This document shows, piece after piece, positions 1 through 8,912 of a stretch of DNA of 54,676 bases. The notes beneath the pieces were generated by a model, which made no database searches, was not told where the DNA came from, and saw only the letters and a list, made by a program, of their open reading frames with translations. Position 1 is the first letter of the stretch. Every line of letters starts with the position of its first letter. Source of the DNA: Actinomycetota bacterium. GTDB taxonomy: Bacteria > Actinomycetota > Actinomycetes > Nanopelagicales > Nanopelagicaceae. The position numbers were made by a program, and so were the translations under genes. Location of the stretch: assembly GCA_026393035.1 (NCBI GenBank), contig JAPLAY010000056.1:1-54676 (forward strand), given 5' to 3'.

Positions 1-2
1 TT

Positions 3-92
3 GATGGAAAGCCAGATTCATTCACAGTGGGATCAATCGTTGTTCAGGCTCTGTTAATTCCAGTCGCTTGGAAGGCGCTTAAGAGCAAATAA
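3..92 (+). CDS. C-terminal end of an unidentified protein (5' end outside window)
   Basis: An open frame enters from the left edge and ends at TAA 90-92, giving 29 residues. It ends in a hydrophobic stretch (VVQALLIPVAWKAL) followed by a basic tail (KSK), as in a last transmembrane helix with a cytoplasmic end. A terminator hairpin lies 15 bases downstream, which supports a real gene end. The family cannot be recognised from this fragment. Confidence 0.55.
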   Translation, partial: DGKPDSFTVGSIVVQALLIPVAWKALKSK

Positions 93-107
93 ACTGTTAG
101 TTAAATT

Positions 108-136
108 GGGCTGGGGCTTAACACCTCAGCCCTTTT
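108..136 (+). terminator. Rho-independent terminator
   Basis: GGGCTG (108-113) pairs with CAGCCC (127-132), with further partial pairing inside, and is followed by TTTTGCTTTT. It closes the partial gene at the left edge and lies just past the 3' end of the convergent DUF1761 gene. Confidence 0.7.
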
Positions 137-153
137 GCTTTTCATTTTATGCA

Positions 154-582
154 TCAGTTAAAGAAAGCGATGATTGCGCCTGCAATGGTGAGATTTATTG
201 CGTCATTAGCCGTTTCAATGATCCAAACTTTGAAACTCTCACCGCCAAATAAGCGATGAGAAAGTGAAGCAAACATTGCAATACCGACACCTAAAGCAAA
301 CCCAAATCCTGCGCCATCAAGAATCCCAAAGTTTTCTTGGTGCAGTTGGAGTGAATTGATTATTAGACCGAGAGTTAGAGTTTGTATTAAGACGCCAACA
401 ATAGTTCCGCCAAAGAGGGCAACGGGTTTGTTTTGGTTGGCGTTAAGTTGCCCACTAGTTTTACCGCGGGCCTTCATCCAAATTGGATAAAAAGTCTTTG
501 GTCCAAACCAGATTGCACCACTTATAAATGAAACCGCGAAGGCAACTAAAATACCGATGAAGTTAAGGCCAGAAAATGTCAT
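154..582 (-). CDS. DUF1761-family membrane protein
   Basis: A 142-residue protein with about four hydrophobic segments (near residues 7-27, 53-75, 85-105 and 122-141). The opening pattern NFIGILVAFAVSFISGAIWFGP and the sequence FGP.TFYPIWM fit the DUF1761 family of small integral membrane proteins of unknown function. Length is normal for the family. A TAAAAT hexamer (589-594 on the minus strand) ends six bases before the ATG and no Shine-Dalgarno sequence is present, so the mRNA is probably leaderless. Confidence 0.75.
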   Translation of the reverse strand: MTFSGLNFIGILVAFAVSFISGAIWFGPKTFYPIWMKARGKTSGQLNANQNKPVALFGGTIVGVLIQTLTLGLIINSLQLHQENFGILDGAGFGFALGVGIAMFASLSHRLFGGESFKVWIIETANDAINLTIAGAIIAFFN

Positions 583-708
583 GGTTGAATTTTAACAAAA
601 AGTAGAAATTTCAATGTTCAAAACGCCAGGAATTAGTAAAAAGCTGATTAAAGCCCGTCTGGCCCTGCGGAAATAACCCCGAGGTGCACAAATTTTTTGA
701 GCCATTAG

Positions 709-2902
<2,194 letters not shown>

Positions 2903-2922
2903 GTTATTTAGCTCTTTTGAAG

Positions 2923-2928
2923 TAGAGT
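2923..2928 (+). promoter_or_regulatory. -10 element of a likely leaderless uppP transcript
   Basis: TAGAGT ends six bases before the ATG at 2935 and no Shine-Dalgarno sequence lies between. The same arrangement recurs across the window. Confidence 0.5.
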
Positions 2929-2934
2929 TGGGCC

Positions 2935-4257
2935 ATGTTTGAAGCGATATTTTTTGGCATTCTCCAAGGTCTAACCGAATTTCTTCCAATTTCTTCAAGT
3001 GCTCACGTTCGAATCTTTGCCAAGTTCTTCGGAATGGCGGAAGACCCGGGCGCCAAGTTCACTGCAATTATGCAGATTGGAACTGAGTTAGCGGTCTTAA
3101 TCTTCTTTAGAAAAGATATCGCCAGAATAATCTCTGCCTGGTTCCGCAAAGTGGTCTTAAGAAAAGATTTACATTTAGAAGAGACTGCAGATGCCCGTAT
3201 GGGTTGGTTGATAATTGTCGGAAGCTTGCCAATCGTGGTTCTTGGCTACCTTGGCCAAGATGCAATCACAACAAACTTTCGTTCGCTCTGGCTTATTGCT
3301 TCAGTCCTAATTATCTTCGGCGTGGTTCTGGGCGTTGCAGATAAATATGGAAAATCAGATAAGAGCCTTAAAGACTTAAATATCTCGCATGGAATTCTTT
3401 ATGGCTTAGCACAGGCTTTGGCGCTAATACCTGGTGTATCTAGATCTGGCTCAACAATCGCAATGGGTCGAGCCCTTGGTTACAAGCGCGAAGCCGCGCT
3501 TAGATATTCATTCCTATTGGCCATCCCAGCAGTATTTGGAAGTGGTCTTTATGAACTAAAGCAAGCACTTTCAGATACCCAAGGCACAAACGTTTTCTCG
3601 ATGACCGAAACTGTAGTTGCAACGATTATCGCTTTCATTATCGGATATCTAGTAATAGCTTGGTTGCTTAAATTCGTAAGCACCAAGAGCTTCATGCCAT
3701 TCATTGTTTATCGAATCGCGCTCGGCGCACTTGTTATGGCGCTTCTAGCAACTGGCGTTATTAAGGATTCAGCTAAAGCCGAAGTAATTACTCCTGTGAA
3801 ATCAATTTCATATTCAGTTCCAAAGGATTGTTTATCTACTGATGTCCTTGCGGCACTTCAAAAAGATGTTCGCCAAGCACAATTTATTGACACCCCTTGG
3901 CAGCCAGCCCCAGGTACTGAACTTGCCGATTTCTTAAACAATGGCGGTATTGCATGCAGCTATGGAATGCAAAGTGCAGAAGTTGGCATAACTGTTGATT
4001 GGGTTGCAGATGGAACAAAACTCTTTAATGGCCGCACCGCAGGATGGCTAGGCGAGGGGTACCAGAAAATAGATATTCCTAATCTGATGGAAACAGATGC
4101 TTATTTCATGCAGAAAGATCAATCTCCAACAAATGAATTTTCGCAGTATCACGTTAAATTCTTAATAAATGGTTTCTGGATAAATGTTAGTTCAACATTC
4201 GGTAAAACTATTGAAGATGGTTCGGGCTGGATTAAAGCCGCTGTTGATTCACTTTAA
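2935..4257 (+). CDS. uppP: Undecaprenyl-diphosphatase UppP with an extra C-terminal domain
   Basis: UppP dephosphorylates undecaprenyl diphosphate to recycle the lipid carrier of cell-wall synthesis. Residues 1-277 are a complete membrane domain with both active-site motifs: QGLTEFLPISSSAH (11-24) and PGVSRSGST (166-174). The usual protein is about 270 residues; this one has 440. The added part, about 278-440, has no membrane helix, follows the last helix, and contains two cysteines (299 and 341) that could form a disulfide if it lies outside the membrane. I do not recognise the extra domain. The stop overlaps the stop of the convergent dedA gene by a few bases. Confidence 0.92.
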   Translation: MFEAIFFGILQGLTEFLPISSSAHVRIFAKFFGMAEDPGAKFTAIMQIGTELAVLIFFRKDIARIISAWFRKVVLRKDLHLEETADARMGWLIIVGSLPIVVLGYLGQDAITTNFRSLWLIASVLIIFGVVLGVADKYGKSDKSLKDLNISHGILYGLAQALALIPGVSRSGSTIAMGRALGYKREAALRYSFLLAIPAVFGSGLYELKQALSDTQGTNVFSMTETVVATIIAFIIGYLVIAWLLKFVSTKSFMPFIVYRIALGALVMALLATGVIKDSAKAEVITPVKSISYSVPKDCLSTDVLAALQKDVRQAQFIDTPWQPAPGTELADFLNNGGIACSYGMQSAEVGITVDWVADGTKLFNGRTAGWLGEGYQKIDIPNLMETDAYFMQKDQSPTNEFSQYHVKFLINGFWINVSSTFGKTIEDGSGWIKAAVDSL

Positions 4258-4859
4258 TTACGTTTTGATCTGACAAAGTTCTTGATTGTTATCGCGATTG
4301 TCAGAAATATGAAGAAGCCAGCAATTTGTCGAGATGAGCCATCAAGAGCAGGGATTGATGCCGCATAAAATCCGAGCGTTGTTATGCCCGCACCCCAGAG
4401 CAGAGCACCGAAAATATTTGCGCTAAGAAACTTGTAGTAATTCATCTTCCCAAGCCCGGCGATTGGTGGAATGAATGTACGTATCCAAGGATAGAAGCGG
4501 GCGAGCACAACGGCGGTCCAGCCATATTTTTCATAGAAATCTTCAGAACGTTTAATCATTTTCTGAATAGCTGGTCGCTGGCTTTTGCCTAAATAATTGC
4601 GGCCATATTTGCGTCCGAGCACAAATCCAATTTGGTCTCCGAAGAATGCGGCCAACACAATTATTGATACCAAGATAACGATATTTGTGTCATGGCGAGT
4701 TGCGGCAACAAAACCCGCGGCAAAAAGTATTGAATCACCTGGGATAAAGAAGGCGATCAGGATTCCAGTTTCTATAAAGACTAGGGCTCCGAGTAGTACG
4801 TAAATCAAAAATGGGGTAGCTGTGCCAAGGTACTGTTGAACCCAATCTGAGATTGTCAT
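4254..4859 (-). CDS. DedA-family (SNARE-associated/VTT) membrane protein
   Basis: A 201-residue polytopic protein of the DedA family, which in other bacteria acts in lipid-carrier or phospholipid flipping and membrane homeostasis. Visible signatures are FIPGDSILFAAGFVAA, GDQIGFVLGRKYGRN and the conserved RFYPWIRTFIPPIAGLGKMNY with its essential arginines. The start is set at 4859 because its ATG overlaps the stop of the upstream EamA gene (ATGA). A longer in-frame start at 4907 would lie inside that gene. Its place beside uppP fits a shared role in undecaprenyl-phosphate traffic, which is inference. Confidence 0.85.
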   Translation of the reverse strand: MTISDWVQQYLGTATPFLIYVLLGALVFIETGILIAFFIPGDSILFAAGFVAATRHDTNIVILVSIIVLAAFFGDQIGFVLGRKYGRNYLGKSQRPAIQKMIKRSEDFYEKYGWTAVVLARFYPWIRTFIPPIAGLGKMNYYKFLSANIFGALLWGAGITTLGFYAASIPALDGSSRQIAGFFIFLTIAITIKNFVRSKRN

Positions 4860-5281
4860 AGGGAAATCATCAATGCGCCAGAAACTAGAATTACAACACC
4901 TAGCCAATGGCGGGGCGAGAATTTTTCATGCAAGAAAATTACTGAAAATAAGATTGTAAGCGGAATGCTCATCTTGTCTATCGGAATTACCTTAGTGACG
5001 CTGCCCAATTGGATTGCCCGAAAATAGAAGAGCCAAGATATTGCACCTGCAAGTCCAGATAAAGAAATCCAGATCAGAGCAGATCCCCGAACCTCGCCAA
5101 TTTTTGTCCAGAGCCCTGAAGTAATGAGAACTACAATAAAAAATGCTGCCATTACGAAGCTTCTAATCGCAGTAGCAACTGTTGAATCTAGGTTATCTAG
5201 CCCAATCTTTCCGAAGATTGCAACCAATGAGGCAAAAACCGCAGATAAGCCCGCGTATATCAGCCATTTATTGTCAACCAC
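4856..5281 (-). CDS. Single-domain EamA-type small transporter
   Basis: A 141-residue protein with one EamA unit (NKWLIYAGLSAVFASLVAIFGKIGLDNLDST at the start, LHEKFSPRHWLGVVILVSGAL at the end). Single-repeat members of this drug/metabolite transporter superfamily probably act as dimers; the substrate is unknown. A frame upstream is open to 5398, but that stretch does not resemble EamA proteins and lies over the adjacent pseudogene. The GTG at 5281 was chosen because TATCGT (5289-5294, minus strand) ends seven bases before it. It is translationally coupled to dedA. Confidence 0.75.
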   Translation of the reverse strand: MVDNKWLIYAGLSAVFASLVAIFGKIGLDNLDSTVATAIRSFVMAAFFIVVLITSGLWTKIGEVRGSALIWISLSGLAGAISWLFYFRAIQLGSVTKVIPIDKMSIPLTILFSVIFLHEKFSPRHWLGVVILVSGALMISL

Positions 5282-5319
5282 AAAAGGAACGATACCTGTA
5301 TTTTTCCGACAATCGGTAA

Positions 5320-5953
5320 CTTGCAAAGGCAGATTCCAATATTGAAATTGTTGAACTAGATGTAACGAATCAGAAGAGCGTTGATGCACTTGCCGCAAAA
5401 TTGGCTGATAAGCCAGTCCGTATTCTCGTTAACAATGCTGGAGGCGCATTTGATGCGGCGCCAATCGAAGATTCGGATCCAGAAATTTGGGCCAAGGGCC
5501 AAGACTTACGAAGTAAACGTAACTGGGGCAGTACGAGTTACCAAGGCAATGATCCCATTGATGAAGAAACATGGCGAGGGCCATATTGTTCTAATGTCAT
5601 CAACTGCCGGTCGCATCGCATATGAAAATGGTGGAACCTATGTCGCTGCAAAGCATGCAGTCGCTGCTATCGCGGGAACTTTGCGATTGGAATTAAATGG
5701 TCATCCAATTCGAGTCACTGAAATCGCGCCAGGGATGGTTAAGACTGATGAATTTGCCGTCACTAGGTTTGCCGGCGATAAAACTAAAGCGGCGAAAGTT
5801 TATGAAGGTGTCGAAAAGCCACTTACAGATGCCGATATTGCAGAAACAATCCGCTGGGCAGTGATGCTGCCATCACATATAAATATTGATTTACTAGTGG
5901 TTCGCCCAGTTGCCCAAGCGGCCCAACATAAAGTTCACCGAGTTATTAAGTAA
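5320..5953 (+). pseudogene. Short-chain dehydrogenase/reductase pseudogene
   Basis: The remains of an SDR oxidoreductase lie in two frames. The first piece (5320-5496) reads LAKADSNIEIVELDVTNQ...RILVNNAGGAFDAAP...EIWAK, including the NNAG motif. The second (from 5504) reads TYEVNVTGAVRVTKAMIP...IVLMSSTAG...YVAAKHAV, including the catalytic Ser and YxxxK. They are separated by a 7-base tandem duplication that shifts the frame; removing one copy restores a continuous SDR sequence. The N-terminal dinucleotide-binding part (TGxxxGIG) is absent: the first frame is closed upstream by TAA 5317-5319 and abuts the EamA gene. With both lesions it cannot make a normal SDR. An assembly error is the alternative. 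Confidence 0.85.
5489..5503 (+). repeat. 7-base tandem duplication causing a frameshift
   Basis: GGCCAAG occurs twice head to tail (5490-5496 and 5497-5503). Deleting one copy joins EIWAK directly to TYEVNVTG in one frame, the expected SDR sequence. This is typical of a replication-slippage duplication. Confidence 0.85.
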
Positions 5954-6499
5954 TTACTTGCTTTTGGATTTATGAGTTAGATCAGAGACCCAATCCATAA
6001 TTGCAAAGACCAAGCCAGATAAAACGAAGGTTAAGTGGATTGCAATTCGCCATTTAACTTCAGTTACATCCACGCCATTGGCGGCATTCATGAAATCCTT
6101 TAATAGTTCGATAACTGAAATCGCAACAAGTGAGCCAATCAGCTTTAACTTAAGGCCAGAGAAGTCAACGCTTCCCATCCATTCCGGACGGTCGATATCA
6201 TCGGTTGCAACTTCAATCTTTGAAACGAAGTTTTCATAACCCGCAAAAATTACAATCAAAATCAGATTTGCAAGAAGAGTTAAATCTAAAAGGCCAAGTA
6301 ACCCTAGGACCATCTCTTCAGTCGAAGTCGAAGTAACGTGGCTAGCGAAGTGCCAGAATTTTTGGAAGAACTTCACCATCATTATTACGAGGGCAAATGT
6401 CAGACCCAAGTAGAAGGGCGCCAATAGCCAGCGGCTGCCAAATATAAGTCGTTCAAGCAGATGTTCTAGTACTCCGCGGCCGTGACGTTTTTCATTCAT
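5954..6499 (-). CDS. YqhA-type (UPF0114/TIGR00645) membrane protein
   Basis: A 181-residue membrane protein with about four hydrophobic segments. It has the family features LERLIFGSRWLLAPFYLGL near the N-terminus and SVDFSGLKLKLIGSLVAISVIELLKDFM in the middle. The function of the family is unknown. The open frame extends further upstream, but the ATG at 6499 matches the family N-terminus and has TACGCT ending six bases before it on the minus strand, so a leaderless start is preferred. It is convergent with, and directly adjacent to, the SDR pseudogene. Confidence 0.8.
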   Translation of the reverse strand: MNEKRHGRGVLEHLLERLIFGSRWLLAPFYLGLTFALVIMMVKFFQKFWHFASHVTSTSTEEMVLGLLGLLDLTLLANLILIVIFAGYENFVSKIEVATDDIDRPEWMGSVDFSGLKLKLIGSLVAISVIELLKDFMNAANGVDVTEVKWRIAIHLTFVLSGLVFAIMDWVSDLTHKSKSK

Positions 6500-6505
6500 T
6501 TTCAA

Positions 6506-6535
6506 AGCGTAACAAAATGGCCTTTGCCTTATTCT
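6506..6535. promoter_or_regulatory. Interleaved divergent promoters (yqhA-like / mpaB-like)
   Basis: Only 42 bases separate the two start codons. On the minus strand TACGCT (6506-6511) ends six bases before the ATG at 6499; on the plus strand TATTCT (6530-6535) ends six bases before the GTG at 6542. A -35 site placed 17 bases upstream of either -10 would fall on the other promoter's -10, so the two polymerases should compete. Confidence 0.5.
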
Positions 6536-6541
6536 TAATAG

Positions 6542-7441
6542 GTGCCCGCGTTTCATAAATTTTTTCTGACAAAACCATTAGCTGATGCATTCCGCAAGAA
6601 CGTTTCAGGTTCTAAAGATGGTTTACCGGATTGGGCGAGAGATATTGCCCTTGGAGAAGACGCTGGATTGTTTGAAGCCGATGGCGCCGTTTGGAAAGTT
6701 CACGGAAATCTTGGGACTTTGGTCGGCGGGGTTAGGGCCCTTCTTTTACAAGCCGCCCATCCCGCCCCCTTGGCAGGTGTCGCGCAACATTCAAGATATG
6801 AAACCGATCCGATGGGGCGATTGGCCGGAACAACTAGATGGCTAACAGTTACAACTTTTGGGTCCAAGCAAATAATCGAACGCGAAGCTGCGCGAGTTAA
6901 CGCGATGCACTCGAAAGTAGCGGGGGATTACACCGATAAGTCTGGGGTGCACTCAAATTATCGGGCGCAAGATTCACGGTTCTTATTGTGGGTGCATTGC
7001 GCCTTTACAGATTCATTTATTAAATCTCATCTCGCACTTGGTTATGCCTTGCCACAAGGCGGCGATGAATATGTGAAGGAGTGGGCAAAGAGCGCAATTC
7101 CACTTGGACTAACCGATGCACCAAAATCTATGGCCGAACTTGAGGCAACGCTAAATGATTTTCGTCAGAAAGATTTAGCAAGAAGTGAGAAAACTCTTGA
7201 GGTTGTGCGTTTTATCTTAAAGCCGCCATTTGGAAGCGCCGGTCTACTTTTTTATCGGATTATTTCGAACGCTGCGGTTGCGACTCTCGATTCAAACGAG
7301 TTAGAAATATTGGGGCTAAAAGCGAAATCTAAAATCTGGTTAAAGATTGCTAGGGCAGCCTTAAATATTTTTAGAGCGATCCTTGGGCCCGAATCACCGA
7401 GTCAGAATTTGGCTCGCCAACGCATTGCTCGTATTAGCTAA
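6542..7441 (+). CDS. MpaB-like oxygenase (DUF2236 family)
   Basis: A 299-residue protein of the DUF2236 family (MpaB / latex-clearing-protein-related), whose studied members are b-type heme oxygenases. The family core is visible: LLQAAHPAPLAGVAQHSRYETDPMGRLAGTTRWLTVTTFG (about residues 67-107) and the FLLWVHCAFTDSF motif (about 147-159). The histidines in AHP, AQHS and WVHC are candidate heme-pocket residues. No signal peptide is seen, so it should be cytoplasmic. It starts with GTG, probably on a leaderless mRNA. The substrate is unknown. Confidence 0.8.
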   Translation: MPAFHKFFLTKPLADAFRKNVSGSKDGLPDWARDIALGEDAGLFEADGAVWKVHGNLGTLVGGVRALLLQAAHPAPLAGVAQHSRYETDPMGRLAGTTRWLTVTTFGSKQIIEREAARVNAMHSKVAGDYTDKSGVHSNYRAQDSRFLLWVHCAFTDSFIKSHLALGYALPQGGDEYVKEWAKSAIPLGLTDAPKSMAELEATLNDFRQKDLARSEKTLEVVRFILKPPFGSAGLLFYRIISNAAVATLDSNELEILGLKAKSKIWLKIARAALNIFRAILGPESPSQNLARQRIARIS

Positions 7442-7571
7442 TTATTAAGTCCAGATACCAAGGCAGATTTCCCTTGGGTTTCTGCAATTTACATTCAAAG
7501 TTTTTACTTGCGATTTCAAATAATTCTGCTGGCTGATTCTTGCCCTCGCTGGGTGGCAGCAGGATCAGCAT
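7434..7571 (-). pseudogene. N-terminal remnant of a YaaA-family gene
   Basis: A 45-residue frame begins with ATG immediately after the tgt stop codon (TAAATG). Its first residues, MLILLPPSEGKNQPA, match the start of YaaA/DUF328 peroxide-stress proteins, normally about 240-260 residues long. The rest (to LDLIIS) does not continue the family pattern and stops within the 3' end of the oxygenase gene. It is most simply a gene truncated by deletion. It could still be translated by coupling to tgt. Confidence 0.55.
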
Positions 7572-8807
7572 TTATTTACTGGATGGTGAATAGAAGCGGC
7601 CGAGAAAATCTTTCTTGAACTCTTGGAAATCGCCGTTGTTAATCTCGGTTCGCATCCGCTCGACCAGTCGCACGATAAAGCGTTCGTTATGGATTGTCGC
7701 AAGGGTAGAACCAACCATCTCTTTGCTGCGGAAGAGATGGTTTAGATATGCCGCGGTGTAGTTGGCGCAGGTATAGCAATCACAGCTTTCATCAATCGGA
7801 TTGAAGTCACGATTAAATTTGGCATTGGTGATATTTACTCGACCATCATTTGTGAAGACTGCGCTGGTACGGGCTTGGCGAGATGGTGCAACGCAATCAA
7901 AAGTATCTGCGCCATTTTCAACGCCAACGAATAAATCATCAGGCTCGCCTATACCCAGTAGGTGACGGGGTTTATCGCGAGGCAATTCATCAGTCATCCA
8001 ACCAACAATGGTTCCAAGGTTTGCTTTATCAAGTGCGCCACCAAGTCCAAAGCCATCGAAGGTAATTCCATCTTCATCCAAGGCACCAAGATCTTTTGCT
8101 GCCTTGCGACGCAGATCTTCATATTGCGCACCTTGCAGAACGCCCCAAAGTGCTTGGTATGGCTTACTTGCGCGCTCGCGAGTTAGGCGACCATGTTCCA
8201 CTAAACAACGCTTTGCCCAGAGCCGAGTGCGCTCGAGAGATTTCTCTTGATACTTGCGGGTGTTGTGAAGAGTCGTGCATTCGTCGAAAGCAAAAATTAT
8301 GTCGGCGCCAAGTTGGTGTTGGACCTGCATCGAAACTTCTGGGGTAAATCGATGCATCGAACCATCTAGGTGAGATTTGAAAGTTACGCCATCGTTATCG
8401 ACATGGGCGAGACGTTCTTTATGATCCGCAATTACTTCATCAGATCTGAAAGTGTCTTCATCCATGGCGATTACTTTTTTAAATCCAACACCGAGGGAGA
8501 GGACTTGGAAGCCACCGCTATCGGTAAATGTTGGACCAGACCAATTCATAAACTTTCCAACGCCACCGGCTTCATCAACAATCTCCGGGCCTGGTTGCAA
8601 GTAGAGGTGATACGCATTTGCAAGAAGCGCTTGGGCGCCAAGATCCGCCATAGATTCTGGAAGAACAGATTTAACCGTTGCCTTGGTGCCGACTGGAATG
8701 AATGCTGGAGTTTTAATCTCACCATGAGGGGTGGTTATGACACCAGTTCGGCCATTTAAATTTGAATCGCCAATCTCATTTTCGACTTTAAATTTAAATT
8801 GGCTCAT
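7572..8807 (-). CDS. tgt: tRNA-guanine transglycosylase Tgt
   Basis: Exchanges guanine 34 of GUN-anticodon tRNAs for a queuosine precursor. It has 411 residues from the chosen start. Asp96 in TFTDSGGFQVLSL and the Asp in DTFDCVAPSRQARTS are the catalytic acids. The zinc site is CDCYTCANYTAAYLNH with a downstream His in ATIHNERF. A longer frame exists to 8885, but the start at 8807 matches the family N-terminus and has TAGATAAT (8814-8821, minus strand) ending six bases before it. No other queuosine gene is present in the window. Confidence 0.93.
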   Translation of the reverse strand: MSQFKFKVENEIGDSNLNGRTGVITTPHGEIKTPAFIPVGTKATVKSVLPESMADLGAQALLANAYHLYLQPGPEIVDEAGGVGKFMNWSGPTFTDSGGFQVLSLGVGFKKVIAMDEDTFRSDEVIADHKERLAHVDNDGVTFKSHLDGSMHRFTPEVSMQVQHQLGADIIFAFDECTTLHNTRKYQEKSLERTRLWAKRCLVEHGRLTRERASKPYQALWGVLQGAQYEDLRRKAAKDLGALDEDGITFDGFGLGGALDKANLGTIVGWMTDELPRDKPRHLLGIGEPDDLFVGVENGADTFDCVAPSRQARTSAVFTNDGRVNITNAKFNRDFNPIDESCDCYTCANYTAAYLNHLFRSKEMVGSTLATIHNERFIVRLVERMRTEINNGDFQEFKKDFLGRFYSPSSK

Positions 8808-8813
8808 ATCCGT

Positions 8814-8821
8814 ATTATCTA
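8814..8821 (-). promoter_or_regulatory. -10 element deciding the tgt start
   Basis: TAGATAAT on the minus strand, six bases before ATG 8807. It would lie inside the coding region if the longer frame were used, so it favours the shorter protein and a leaderless mRNA. Confidence 0.55.
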
Positions 8822-8912
8822 CCTTTAATTTGTCGTCGAAACTTAGAGATGTAGCTTTGCGGGGAAAGGGGCTTAAAACCGCCATTTAAGGCGAATAATC
8901 CCCATTTCTGGG

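Noticed and set aside
8370-8759. 129-residue plus-strand frame inside tgt
   Set aside because: It is antisense to catalytic motifs of Tgt and shows no protein-family features.
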